Positions 46,526 to 55,025 of a stretch of 64,000 nucleotides of DNA are shown one piece after another. Source of the DNA: Bradyrhizobium sp. MOS003 (GTDB taxonomy: Bacteria; Pseudomonadota; Alphaproteobacteria; Rhizobiales; Xanthobacteraceae); the NCBI RefSeq assembly GCF_003020125.1, contig NZ_PYFW01000001.1, forward strand, positions 1,240,001-1,304,000, given 5' to 3'. The position numbers and the translations under genes are program-made. Position 1 is the stretch's first letter. Each line of letters begins with the position of its first letter. The notes below the pieces were generated by a model, which saw nothing but the letters and a program-made list of their open reading frames with translations, was not told where the DNA came from and made no database searches.

Positions 46526-47379
46526 AGCCGGAGCCGGCACTCGCGGAAGGTTTCCCCGATCTGTCCGGGATGCAGATCGCGCGCGAGCCGCACTGGTTTC
46601 GCTGGCTCAGCGCCGCGCTGATCACCCTTGTGCTCGCGGCCATCGCACGAGCGTTTGCGAACGGACAGATCGAATGGTCCTATGTCAGCCGCTTCCTGAC
46701 CGCAAAAGTCATCCTCGAAGGCATCGTCAACACCATGGTGATGGCGGTGCTGGCCATGGCGCTCGGCATCTTCCTCGGCATCGTCGTCGCGATCATGCGG
46801 CTGTCGCCCAATCCGGTGCTGAAGACGGTCGCGGCCGGCTACACCTGGCTGTTTCGCGGTACGCCTCTGATCCTGCAATTGCTGCTCTGGTTCAATCTCG
46901 CACTGGTGTTCCCGACCATCGGCATTCCCGGCCTGTGGAGCGCGCGTGCCGTCGACGTCATGACGCCGTTCCTCGCCGCGTTGCTCGGGCTCGGCATCAA
47001 CCAGGGCGCCTATACTTCCGAGGTGATGCGCGCCGGCATGCTGTCGGTCGACATCGGGCAATACGAAGCGGCGCAGGCGATCGGCATGGGGCGCTTGCGC
47101 GCGCTGCGGCGGATCGTGCTGCCGCAGGCGATGCGTGTGGTGATCCCGCCGCTCGGCAATGAGTTCATCGGCATGGTGAAGGCGACGTCGCTCGCCAGCG
47201 TCATCCAGTATCCGGAATTGCTGCACAACGCCGAAAACATCTATTACGCCAACTCCCGCGTGATCGAGCTCTTGATCGTCGCCGGGCTCTGGTACCTGCT
47301 CGTGGTTTCGATCCTGACGCCGCTCCAGATGCTGCTCGAACGCCGTTTTGCGCGCGGCACATTGCAGTTGTCACGATGA
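46522..47379 (+). CDS. Polar amino acid ABC transporter permease
   Basis: A 285-residue inner-membrane protein of the HisM/GlnP type with about five to six transmembrane helices. The first ([17 protein letters not shown]) precedes an insertion to about residue 60, then [19 protein letters not shown] starts the permease core. The ATPase-contacting EAA loop is [43 protein letters not shown] is also a hallmark of this family. ATG 46522 overlaps the previous stop; the long frame from 46165 is an artefact. Only one permease gene is present, so it probably works as a homodimer. Confidence 0.93.
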   Translation: MKPEPALAEGFPDLSGMQIAREPHWFRWLSAALITLVLAAIARAFANGQIEWSYVSRFLTAKVILEGIVNTMVMAVLAMALGIFLGIVVAIMRLSPNPVLKTVAAGYTWLFRGTPLILQLLLWFNLALVFPTIGIPGLWSARAVDVMTPFLAALLGLGINQGAYTSEVMRAGMLSVDIGQYEAAQAIGMGRLRALRRIVLPQAMRVVIPPLGNEFIGMVKATSLASVIQYPELLHNAENIYYANSRVIELLIVAGLWYLLVVSILTPLQMLLERRFARGTLQLSR

Positions 47380-48140
47380 CAAAGCCCCTCGTCGCGATCC
47401 GCTCCGTCGCCAAGAACTTTGGCGAGTTCCAGGCTCTCAGGAGCGTCTCGCTCGACGTCTGGCCCGGCGAGGTGATGTGCCTGATCGGCGCCTCCGGCTC
47501 CGGCAAGACCACGCTGCTCCGCTGCATCAACCAGCTCGCCGCGATCGATGCCGGCGGCATCTGGCTCGACGGCGAGCTGTTGGGGGTGCGCGAGCAGGGC
47601 GGGCGGCTGCATCGGCTCAGCGAACGCGAGATCGGTCGGCAGCGCTTGAAGACCGGGATGGTGTTCCAGCGCTTCAATTTGTTTCCGCACAAGACCGCGC
47701 TGGAGAATGTCACCGAAGGTCCGCTCCAGGTGCAGGGCCGCAAATCCGACGAGGTGCGCGCGGAGGCGCTCGAACTGCTGCGCCGCGTCGGATTGTCCGC
47801 CAAGGCGGACGCCTATCCCGCGCAGCTCTCCGGCGGCCAGCAGCAACGCGTCGCGATCGCGCGGGCGCTGGCGATGAAGCCGATGCTGATGCTGTTTGAT
47901 GAACCGACCAGCGCGCTCGATCCCGAGCTCGTCGGCGAGGTCCTCGCGGTCATGAAGGAGCTGGCGAAGAGCGGCATGACCATGATGGTGGTGACGCACG
48001 AGCTCGGCTTCGCGCGCGAGGTCGCCGACCGCGTCGTCTACATGGACCAGGGCGCGATCGTCGAGCAGGGGCGCGCCTCGGACGTATTGGGCACTCCGCG
48101 CGAGGAGCGCACCAAGGCATTTCTTTCGGCGGTTATCTAG
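47376..48140 (+). CDS. Polar amino acid ABC transporter ATP-binding protein
   Basis: A 254-residue ATPase of the GlnQ/HisP type. Walker A is [18 protein letters not shown], the signature is [19 protein letters not shown], and Walker B is [19 protein letters not shown], followed by [22 protein letters not shown]. The [18 protein letters not shown] block is typical of amino acid importers. It energises the permease encoded upstream, with which it overlaps by 4 bases. The next gene, a second binding protein, starts 16 bases later, so one operon with two binding proteins and a single permease and ATPase is likely. Confidence 0.95.
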   Translation: MTKPLVAIRSVAKNFGEFQALRSVSLDVWPGEVMCLIGASGSGKTTLLRCINQLAAIDAGGIWLDGELLGVREQGGRLHRLSEREIGRQRLKTGMVFQRFNLFPHKTALENVTEGPLQVQGRKSDEVRAEALELLRRVGLSAKADAYPAQLSGGQQQRVAIARALAMKPMLMLFDEPTSALDPELVGEVLAVMKELAKSGMTMMVVTHELGFAREVADRVVYMDQGAIVEQGRASDVLGTPREERTKAFLSAVI

Positions 48141-48156
48141 CAGTGGGGGCATGTTG

Positions 48157-48972
48157 ATGAAGAGACTTATCGTCGCGACGGCGCTTTTCGGCGCCATGAG
48201 TGTTCAGGCTTTGGCGGTCGAGTTGCCGGCGGAGATCACCAAGCGTGGCAGCATCAAGCTGGCGGTGGTGCCGAACTATCCGCCGATGGAGTTCCGCGAC
48301 CCCGCCACCAACGCACTGTCCGGCTTTGACATCGAGCTTGGCGAGGCGATTGCCCGCAAGCTCGGCGTCAAGCTCGAATGGCAGGAGACCAGCTTCGCCG
48401 AGTTCATGCCGTCGATTGCCACGGGCCGGGTGGATGCGGTCCTGTCGGGCTTCACCGACTATGCCAGCCGGCACGAGATTGCCACCTTCGTCGACTATCT
48501 CCGCACCGGTCCGCAGTTCTTCGTCCAGCAATCGCGCGCGGCTGAGTTCAAGGACACCGCCGCGCTCTGCGGCAAGAAGGTCGGTGCCAGCCGCCGCACC
48601 AAGTACCCGGAGCAGATTGCGGCCTGGAGCGAGAAGCATTGCGCCGGCAATCCCGTCGTCTTCGTTGGCACCGACGGTTCTGCCGATGCCCGTACCCAGC
48701 TCAAGCAGGGCCGCATCGACGCCGCGGTGCAGGGCAACGAGACGCTGCCTTACATCATGGATCTTGAGCCCAGCGCCTATACGCCCGTCGGCGAGGCCAT
48801 CGCGGACCAGTTCGTCGGCATTGCAGTGCCGGTCAAGGAGAAGGGGCTTCAGCAGACGATGCTGGAGGCGGTCGACGGGCTGATTGCCGATGGCACCTAC
48901 AAGACGCTGCTTGCCAAATGGAAGCTCACCGACAACGCACTAGAAAAGGCAACCATCAATGCTGGACAGTAA
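48157..48972 (+). CDS. ABC transporter substrate-binding protein, polar amino acid type (2)
   Basis: A binding protein of about 271 residues, paralogous to the product at 45698. Shared blocks include ELPAEI near the mature N-terminus, FRDPATNAL, FVDYLRTGPQFFV, LCGKKVGAS and LKQGRIDAAVQG. The signal peptide ends near ALAVE. ATG 48157 has GGGGG at 7 bases; ATG 48151 is too close to that site. Having two related receptors for one permease would widen the substrate range, for instance D- versus L-forms or carbamoylated versus free amino acids; this is inference. Its end overlaps the deacetylase-like gene start by 14 bases. Confidence 0.9.
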   Translation: MKRLIVATALFGAMSVQALAVELPAEITKRGSIKLAVVPNYPPMEFRDPATNALSGFDIELGEAIARKLGVKLEWQETSFAEFMPSIATGRVDAVLSGFTDYASRHEIATFVDYLRTGPQFFVQQSRAAEFKDTAALCGKKVGASRRTKYPEQIAAWSEKHCAGNPVVFVGTDGSADARTQLKQGRIDAAVQGNETLPYIMDLEPSAYTPVGEAIADQFVGIAVPVKEKGLQQTMLEAVDGLIADGTYKTLLAKWKLTDNALEKATINAGQ

Positions 48973-49843
48973 GGCACTCGCGAGCATTCCGCTCGTCCCG
49001 GCCAACACCGCGGATCCCGCACCGGACTATCCGTGGCCGAAGCCGTATAGCTCGGCGATGTTCCTGTCGTTCGACGTGGACGCCGAGAGCGCATGGACCA
49101 GCAAGGACGCCATGCATGCACAGCGGCTCATCACCATGAGCTATGGTGGATTCGAGGCGCGGGTCGGTACGCCTAAGCTGCTTGAGCTGCTCGACCAGCT
49201 CGATCTCAAGGCCACCTTCTTCGTCACGGGCTGGTCGGTCGACGCGCATCCGGCGATGGCGGAATCGATCCTCAAGGCCGGCCACGAGATCGGCCATCAC
49301 GGCTATCACCATCTCTTGCCCGATCCCGGCGATCCCTGGATCGAGGAAGAGCTGGAGCGCGGCTTCGAGGCGCTGAAGCGCCGGCTCGGCGTCAGGCCGA
49401 CCGGGTATCGCGCGCCTTACGGCGAGTTCACCGAGGAGCTGCGGGTTGCGCTGGTGCGCCACGGCATCGTCTACACCTCCTCTTTCCGCGACGATGTGCG
49501 GCCCTATCGTCATCGCCTCGCCGACGGCAAGCCGGGCACGATCGAGCTGCCTGTCACCGCGAGCTATGACGACTGGATGCACGGCCTCTCGGCGCGCTTC
49601 AGCCCGCGCTCGATCTTCCCCAGGGAGCACGTGCTCTCGATCTGGAAGGACGAGCTCGACGAGACCAGAGACTGGGGCGCGATGGTGACGACGGTGCTGC
49701 ATCCGCAGTGCAGCGGTCGTCCGATGCGGCTCCGGCTGTTGCGTGAGTTCCTGACCTACGCAAAGTCTTGCCCGGACGTCTGGATCACCACCGGCGAGAA
49801 GATCGCGGAGAACTTCCTGCGCCATGAGGCCGGCAACCGCTAG
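48959..49843 (+). CDS. Polysaccharide-deacetylase/PuuE-family hydrolase
   Basis: A 294-residue NodB-homology protein. The metal-site Asp pair is in FLSFDVDAESAW (Asp39, Asp41) and the His motif in GHEIGHHGYHHLLPDP (His113/114/117/118). GYRAPYGEFTEEL and TVLHPQCSGRP match the later NodB motifs. Members close to PuuE open cyclic ureides (allantoin) rather than deacetylate sugars. No signal peptide is visible, which favours a cytoplasmic small-molecule substrate. It overlaps the upstream binding-protein gene and is followed 8 bases later by the racemase gene. Sitting between a carbamoylase and a racemase, it is a candidate ring-opening amidohydrolase; this is inference. Confidence 0.8.
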   Translation: MLDSKALASIPLVPANTADPAPDYPWPKPYSSAMFLSFDVDAESAWTSKDAMHAQRLITMSYGGFEARVGTPKLLELLDQLDLKATFFVTGWSVDAHPAMAESILKAGHEIGHHGYHHLLPDPGDPWIEEELERGFEALKRRLGVRPTGYRAPYGEFTEELRVALVRHGIVYTSSFRDDVRPYRHRLADGKPGTIELPVTASYDDWMHGLSARFSPRSIFPREHVLSIWKDELDETRDWGAMVTTVLHPQCSGRPMRLRLLREFLTYAKSCPDVWITTGEKIAENFLRHEAGNR

Positions 49844-49851
49844 AGAGCGCC

Positions 49852-50502
49852 ATGACCCGCATCCTCGTCATCAATCCGAATTCCTCGGCGTCGGTTACGG
49901 CGGCCATCGACGAGGCGGTCACGCCGCTGCGGATCGCCGGCGGGCCTGACATCGAGGTCGTCGGCCTTGCCGAGGGGCCGCCCGGCATCTCGTCGCAGCG
50001 CGATGCCGATAGCGTCGTGATGCCGCTCGTCAACCGTGTCTCGCGCGACGATGCGGCCGCCTTCGTGCTGGCCTGCTTCAGTGATCCCGGCCTGCATGCG
50101 GTGCGCGAGGCGGCCTGTGGCCGCCCGGTGCTGGGCATCGCCGAATGCGGCATCTTTCGCGCGCTGATGCTGGGCGAACGTTTCGGGATCATCGCGCTGT
50201 CGCCGTCGAGCATTCGCCGTCAGCAGCGCATGGTGCGGGTCATGGGCGTCGACGGCCGCTATGCCGGAAGCTGGTCGGTCGGCGCGAGCGCGGCTGAGAC
50301 GGCAGGCGCCGATATCCGGGGACGGTTGATCGAAGCCGGTCGCGCGCTGGTCACGCAGTGCCGCGCCGACGTCGTGGTGATGGGCTGCGCCGGCATGGCC
50401 TCGCATCGTGCGGCAATCGCGGATGCGATCGGCGTGCCCGTGGTCGAGCCGGCGCAGCAGGCGGTCGCCGCTGCGATCGGCGCGGTCTTGCTGAACACGT
50501 GA
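49852..50502 (+). CDS. Asp/Glu/hydantoin racemase family protein
   Basis: A 216-residue cofactor-independent racemase fold with two catalytic cysteines: Cys75 in FVLACFSDPGL and Cys179 in VVMGCAGMA. The N-terminus RILVINPNSSASVTAAID is the standard start of hydantoin racemases (HyuE), which interconvert D- and L-5-substituted hydantoins. Sequence between (GRPVLGIAECGIFRALMLG, RFGIIALS) also fits. It lies 8 bases after the PuuE-like gene. Together with the N-carbamoylase this points to hydantoin or related ureide use. Alternatives are allantoin racemase or maleate isomerase in the same superfamily. Confidence 0.87.
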   Translation: MTRILVINPNSSASVTAAIDEAVTPLRIAGGPDIEVVGLAEGPPGISSQRDADSVVMPLVNRVSRDDAAAFVLACFSDPGLHAVREAACGRPVLGIAECGIFRALMLGERFGIIALSPSSIRRQQRMVRVMGVDGRYAGSWSVGASAAETAGADIRGRLIEAGRALVTQCRADVVVMGCAGMASHRAAIADAIGVPVVEPAQQAVAAAIGAVLLNT

Positions 50503-50558
50503 CACGCCAAATGACAACTTTCGATGTCTGGAAACATCTTAGCCGTGCGCTTGCTGCA

Positions 50559-50675
50559 CCTCTCCCGCTTGCGGGAGAGGTCGGCGCGCAGCGCCGGGTG
50601 AGGGCTCTCTCCTCTTGGGGGTTCTCGCCTGTCGAGACACCCTCTCCCCAACCCTCTCCCGCAAGCGGGAGAGGG
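50559..50675. repeat. Palindromic intergenic repeat, cctctcccgcttgcggga family, copy 3
   Basis: Left hairpin cctctcccgcttgcgggaga, internal ggcgcgcagcgccg, and right hairpin accctctcccgcaagcggga. It is close to the copies at 20111 and 62855. It splits the racemase gene from the peptide-type binding protein gene and may mark the end of the first transcript. Confidence 0.82.
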
Positions 50676-50715
50676 AGCGCACCTATGCTGTGGTCAAATC
50701 TGGAGCTCTAAACTA

Positions 50716-52299
50716 ATGCCCATCTCCCGCCGCTCGCTGCTCAAGGCCGCTGCCGCAGTTCCGGCGCTGTCATTGCCGGGCATCGTCCGTGCAGAATCCC
50801 AGACCACGCTGCGCTTCATCCCCGTGATCGACCTCGCCTTCGTCGATCCCATCTACTCGACCGCGCAAGTGTCGCGAAACCATGGCTTCATGGTCTACGA
50901 CACGCTCTACGGCATGAGCACCTCGCTCCAGGTCTCGCCGCAGATGCTGTCGGGTCACGGCATCTCCGGCGACCAGCTCCAGTGGGATCTCAGCTTACGC
51001 GATGGCCTGTTCTGGCACGATGGCGAACGCGTGCTCGCGCGTGACTGCGTCGCCAGCATCCGCCGCTGGGCGGCGCGCGACGGCTTTGGCGGCGAGCTGA
51101 TGGAGGCGACCGACGAGCTGTCCGCCGCCGACGACCGCACCATCCGCTTCCGTCTCAAGCGCCCGTTCCCGCTGCTGCCGCAGGCACTCGGCAAGGCCGC
51201 GATCAATGCCTGCTTCATGATGCCGGAGCGGCTGGCGAGCCAGGATCCGTTCAAGCCGCTCACCGAAGTCATCGGCAGCGGCCCGTTCCGCTATCTCGCC
51301 GACGAACGCGTGCAGGGCGCGCGCAATGCCTATGCCAAGTTCGAGCGCTACCAGCCGCGCACCGACGGCAAGCCGGATTGGACCGCGGGTCCGAAGATCG
51401 TACATTACGATCGCGTGGTGTGGACCACCACGCCCGATGCCGGCACCGGCGTCGCCGCGCTGCAGACCGGCGAGCAGGACTGGCAGGAGACCACGCCGCA
51501 CGATCTGTTGCCGGTGATCAAGGCCGCCGGTGACATCGAGACGCGCATTCTTGATCCCCGCGGTTACGCCTGCATGCTGCGGCTCAATCACCTGCAGCCG
51601 CCGTTCGACAATCCGGCGGTTCGCCGCGCGCTCCTGGGTGCGATCGATCAGTCCGCGTTCATGACGGCCGTCGCCGGCGTCGATCCGGCGTTCCAGGTCT
51701 CGCCGATCGGCTACTTCGCGCCCGGCACGCCGATGGCGAGCGAGGTCGGGCTCGATGTGTTCCGCGGGCCGCGCGACTACGCCAAGGTCAAGGCCGACCT
51801 GAAGGCCGCCGGCTACAATGGCGAGAAGATCGTGGTGCTCGTGCCCACCAATTCGCTGGCGCAGAAGCCGCTCGGCGAGATCGCGGTCGACAGCTTGCGC
51901 AAGGCCGGCATGAACGTCGAATATGCCGGGCTCGATTTCGCCGTCGTTCTGCAGCGCCAGCTCAAGAAGGATCCGGTCGGGCAGGGCGGCTGGAGTGCTG
52001 CGGTCGGCAACTGGCAGGGCATCGACTGGCTCAACCCGGCCGGCAACACCAACATCCGCGGCGAAGGCAAGGTTGCCGGCTGGTATGCGAGCCAGAAGAT
52101 GGGCGAGTTGCGCAGCCAGTGGCTGGCGGCCTCCGAGCTTGCCGAGCAGCAGCGCATCTGCCGCCAGATACAGGCGGTTGCGTTCGAGGAGATTCCCTAC
52201 ATCCCGATCGGCCTGTACAAGCAGCCGACCGCCTATCGCAAAGCCATCACCGGCATTCTCGACGGCACCGCCGTCTTCTGGAACGTACGCCCCGCATGA
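50716..52299 (+). CDS. ABC transporter substrate-binding protein, peptide type (SBP family 5)
   Basis: A 527-residue periplasmic receptor of the DppA/OppA type. A twin-arginine signal (SRRSLLKAAAAVPALSLPGIVRA) indicates Tat export. Typical blocks: FVDPIYSTAQVSRNHGFMVYDTL, WDLSLRDGLFWHDGERVLARD, GSGPFRYLADE and RRALLGAIDQSAFM. Permease and ATPase genes for this class are absent here, so it works with components elsewhere or has been left as an orphan receptor. Its stop overlaps the amidohydrolase start (ATGA), which suggests that the imported compound is substrate for that enzyme. Confidence 0.9.
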   Translation: MPISRRSLLKAAAAVPALSLPGIVRAESQTTLRFIPVIDLAFVDPIYSTAQVSRNHGFMVYDTLYGMSTSLQVSPQMLSGHGISGDQLQWDLSLRDGLFWHDGERVLARDCVASIRRWAARDGFGGELMEATDELSAADDRTIRFRLKRPFPLLPQALGKAAINACFMMPERLASQDPFKPLTEVIGSGPFRYLADERVQGARNAYAKFERYQPRTDGKPDWTAGPKIVHYDRVVWTTTPDAGTGVAALQTGEQDWQETTPHDLLPVIKAAGDIETRILDPRGYACMLRLNHLQPPFDNPAVRRALLGAIDQSAFMTAVAGVDPAFQVSPIGYFAPGTPMASEVGLDVFRGPRDYAKVKADLKAAGYNGEKIVVLVPTNSLAQKPLGEIAVDSLRKAGMNVEYAGLDFAVVLQRQLKKDPVGQGGWSAAVGNWQGIDWLNPAGNTNIRGEGKVAGWYASQKMGELRSQWLAASELAEQQRICRQIQAVAFEEIPYIPIGLYKQPTAYRKAITGILDGTAVFWNVRPA

Positions 52300-53669
52300 G
52301 CACGATCGCAATCTTCGGCAGCTACGTGCTGTCACGAAAAGACGGTGCGCAGGACGTGCTGCGCGACCATTGGGTCCTCGTCGAAGGCAAGAGGATCGCC
52401 GCGGTCACGCGCGACAAGCCGCGCGCGGACGAGGTCTATGACCGTCCCGGCCGCTTCGTGCTGCCGGGGCTGCTCAACCTGCACAATCACTGCTTCAGCG
52501 AGGCGGTGGCGCGCAGCCATACCGAGGACGGCAACGGCCGCAAGAACAACCAGAGCATCGTCTACACGGTGCTGCTGCCGCTGACCAAGCGCGGCGCCGA
52601 TCTGCTGTCGGCGGAAGAGCGCATGGCGGTAGCGCGGCTCGGCATCCTCCAGCTTCTCAAGGGCGGCGCCACCACGGTGATGGAGCCGTTCCGCAATTCG
52701 ATTCCGGAGATGTTCGATGCGGCCGAGGAGATGGGTATCCGCTTCTACGGCGCGCCCTATCTGTTCTCGACGTCGGATGCCAAGGCCGGCCCTGACGGCG
52801 TGGTGCAGTATTCCGGCGATGACGGCGTCGCCGACATGGCGACGTGGGATGCGCTCTACCAGCGCTGGAACAATCGCGGGGATGGACGCATCGGCCTGGC
52901 CATGAGTCCGCACGCCACCGACACTTGCGGCCCCGACCTGCTGAAAGCCTGCGCCACGCGGGCGCGCGAGCTCGGTGTTCCCATCACCACGCATATGGCG
53001 CAGAGCCGTGCCGAGGTCGAGACCATCGGCAAGCGTTATGGCGGTCGCACACCGGCGCAATATCTCGACTGGCTCGGCCTGCTCGCGCCCGACCTGATGG
53101 CGGCGCATTGCATGTTCTCGAGCGACGACGATCTCAGGCTGATGTCTGCGCGCGGCATGACCGTGCTGAATTGCCCGCGCGTGTTCGCGCGCGCCGGCGT
53201 CACCGCGGCCTTCAGCCGGTTCGCCGAGCACGGCGTGCGCACCGTGGTCGGCACCGACGGCTACAACATGGACCTGCTGGGCGAGCTCAATGCGGCCTCG
53301 CTGATCTCCAAGACCACCTCGCAGCGCGCCGATGTCGCCAATTCGCCCGAGCTGATCGAGGCGAATACGGCGGTGGCCGCCGATGTCATCAAGCGGCCCG
53401 ATCTCGGCCGGATCGAGCCCGGCGCGACGGCTGATCTCACCGTGGTTGATCTCGCCCATCCGCATCTCCAGCCGCTGTTCGATCCCCGCCGCGCGCTGAT
53501 CGCGCTCGCCAACCGCGCCAATATCGATCAGGTCATGGTCGATGGCCGCGTGCTGATCGATGCCGGGCGCTATCTCGGCGCCGACGAAGCGGCGATCACC
53601 GCGGCCGGCAGCGCCGCGATCGGCAAGATCTGGGACCTGCCGGAGGCACAGGCGGCGTTCAGCGGGTGA
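52296..53669 (+). CDS. TRZ/ATZ-type amidohydrolase
   Basis: A 457-residue metal-dependent hydrolase of the amidohydrolase superfamily, in the SsnA/8-oxoguanine deaminase/chlorohydrolase group. The HxH metal motif is GLLNLHNHCFSEA (His63, His65). Later ligands are in TTHMAQSRAE and MAAHCMF, with the terminal Asp in VVGTDGYNMDLLGE. The C-terminal GRIEPGATADLTVVDL is the closing beta-sandwich segment. Likely reaction: deamination or hydrolysis of an N-containing ring (purine, triazine or ureide). ATG 52296 overlaps the receptor stop; the frame from 52119 is an artefact. It ends the ureide-type cluster. Confidence 0.88.
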   Translation: MSTIAIFGSYVLSRKDGAQDVLRDHWVLVEGKRIAAVTRDKPRADEVYDRPGRFVLPGLLNLHNHCFSEAVARSHTEDGNGRKNNQSIVYTVLLPLTKRGADLLSAEERMAVARLGILQLLKGGATTVMEPFRNSIPEMFDAAEEMGIRFYGAPYLFSTSDAKAGPDGVVQYSGDDGVADMATWDALYQRWNNRGDGRIGLAMSPHATDTCGPDLLKACATRARELGVPITTHMAQSRAEVETIGKRYGGRTPAQYLDWLGLLAPDLMAAHCMFSSDDDLRLMSARGMTVLNCPRVFARAGVTAAFSRFAEHGVRTVVGTDGYNMDLLGELNAASLISKTTSQRADVANSPELIEANTAVAADVIKRPDLGRIEPGATADLTVVDLAHPHLQPLFDPRRALIALANRANIDQVMVDGRVLIDAGRYLGADEAAITAAGSAAIGKIWDLPEAQAAFSG

Positions 53670-53691
53670 GTGCGGCTTAGACGACGGTGCG

Positions 53692-53812
53692 CTCCCTCTC
53701 CCGCGTGCGGGAGAGGGTCGGGGAGAGGGCTCTCTCATACAGGGACACTCCCATGGTGGAGAGAGCCCTCTCCCGGCGCTCCGCGCCGACCTCTCCCGCA
53801 AGCGGGAGAGGT
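53692..53812. repeat. Palindromic intergenic repeat, ctctcccgc family, copy 4
   Basis: Left ctccctctcccgcgtgcggga, internal ccatggtggagagagccctctc and gcgctccgcgc, right ctctcccgcaagcgggagag. The element lies between two convergent genes and probably forms the transcript ends of both. Confidence 0.8.
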
Positions 53813-53836
53813 TGAGCGCCCGCGGCTTGCGCCGAT

Positions 53837-54757
53837 CTAAACCGACGCCGCTCCACTCTCGCCCTCGAACTCCACCAGCGCCTTGCGCGTGGTCTCGACC
53901 AGATCGAGCGCGACCGGTGAGGGGCTGCGTTGTGCGGGAAACACCGCGGAGAACTCGAAATCGATGCGTGGCAGGAAGCGGCGCACGACGACGCCGCGGG
54001 TCGAAAATTCCTGCGCGGTGAAGGGATCGCAGATCGCGACGCCCAGCCCCGACGACACCATGCCGCACATGATCTCGGACAGGGCGGTCTCCACCCGCAG
54101 CACGCGGCGGACGTCGTGACGGTGGAAGATCTGGTCGACGAGGTGCCGGCTCGACGATCCCGCCGACAGCGAGATGAAGGTCTCGCCCTCGAAATCATGC
54201 GGCTCCAGAACCTCCTTTTCCGTGAGGCGATGACCCGTCGGCAGCACCGCGACGCGCGCAGGGGCCGGCAGTCGCAGGCTCGGCAGGCCGGAATGCGCGA
54301 TCGGCACCTCGGCAAAGCCGACGTCGCACTGATTGTTCAGCACCCAATCGACCACGATCGGCGAGATCACGCCGAAGAAGGCCAGGTTGAGATTCGGCCG
54401 CTCCTTCAGGAAGTGACCGGTGAGTCGCGGCAGATAGCCGTTCGACAGCGCCGGCAGCGCGGCAATGCGCAGCGAGCCGGTGCGGCGGCCACGGATTTCC
54501 TCGGCCGCTGCCGTGATCCGTTCGAGGCCGACGAAGGAGCGCTCCACTTCGGTGTAGAGCGCCATTGCCGCGGCGGTCGGCACGAGGCCGGTGCCGCGCC
54601 GCTCAAACAGCTCCATCTTCAACAGCGCCTGGAGATCGCGCAGCAACCGGCTCACCGCGGGCTGCGTCACCGTCATCAGCGCCGCCGCCTCGGTGACGCT
54701 GCCGGTCAGCATGGTCGCGCGGAAGGCTTCCACCTGCCGCGAATTGATCCGCGCCAT
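53837..54757 (-). CDS. LysR-family transcriptional regulator (amine oxidase cluster)
   Basis: A 306-residue regulator. The winged helix-turn-helix is NSRQVEAFRATMLTGSVTEA with SQ-like recognition helix VTQPAVSRLLRDLQ (residues about 1-60). The effector domain starts TGSLRIAALPALSNGYLP and contains FAEVPIAHSGLPSL and GLGVAICDPF. ATG 54757 (MARINSRQ) is preferred; ATG 54772 would add five residues. It is divergent from the PotD-type operon with a 268-base spacer holding a structured leader. It most likely regulates that operon in response to the imported amine or amino acid. NocR/OccR-like regulators of opine genes belong to the same family. Confidence 0.9.
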   Translation of the reverse strand: MARINSRQVEAFRATMLTGSVTEAAALMTVTQPAVSRLLRDLQALLKMELFERRGTGLVPTAAAMALYTEVERSFVGLERITAAAEEIRGRRTGSLRIAALPALSNGYLPRLTGHFLKERPNLNLAFFGVISPIVVDWVLNNQCDVGFAEVPIAHSGLPSLRLPAPARVAVLPTGHRLTEKEVLEPHDFEGETFISLSAGSSSRHLVDQIFHRHDVRRVLRVETALSEIMCGMVSSGLGVAICDPFTAQEFSTRGVVVRRFLPRIDFEFSAVFPAQRSPSPVALDLVETTRKALVEFEGESGAASV

Positions 54758-54861
54758 TCCCAATCCATCCATAACATTTAGGCATACATAGCTTGCCATT
54801 ATTCATTGGACGATAGAAGTATAGGTTGCGATCTTTTTCATCAGGACTGGAGACAGCCCGC

Positions 54862-54985
54862 TTTTTCGGCAGATTGGAGGGGTTCAAACCTCCAGATCGC
54901 GCAAAACTCGCTGAACAGGGGCCGGAGCCCTGTCCGAAGCGGATTGGCGCGGAAGGAAAGCGGCAGGCGCCTCAGTCGGAGATTT
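54862..54985 (+). ncRNA. Structured 5' leader of the PotD-type operon (candidate cis-regulatory RNA)
   Basis: Three consecutive hairpins can be drawn: tggagg (54875-54880) with cctcca (54889-54894); acaggg (54915-54920) with ccctgt (54928-54933); and ggcgc (54946-54950) with gcgcc (54967-54971). They precede the start codon by 50-150 bases. I compared the region with the glycine riboswitch pattern and it does not match, and I recognise no other class. Whether the region is transcribed as leader is inference. Confidence 0.35.
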
Positions 54986-55025
54986 TGGGCACGTCACCTC
55001 ATCCCGGTATTGGAGATCGGACCAT

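Noticed and set aside
54871..54898. tRNA-like T-arm (ggttcaaacc) in the leader
   Set aside because: No acceptor stem, anticodon arm or CCA end could be placed around it.
54862..54985. Glycine riboswitch in front of the PotD-type operon
   Set aside because: The conserved core and the arrangement of loop motifs of that class are not present; only generic hairpins remain.
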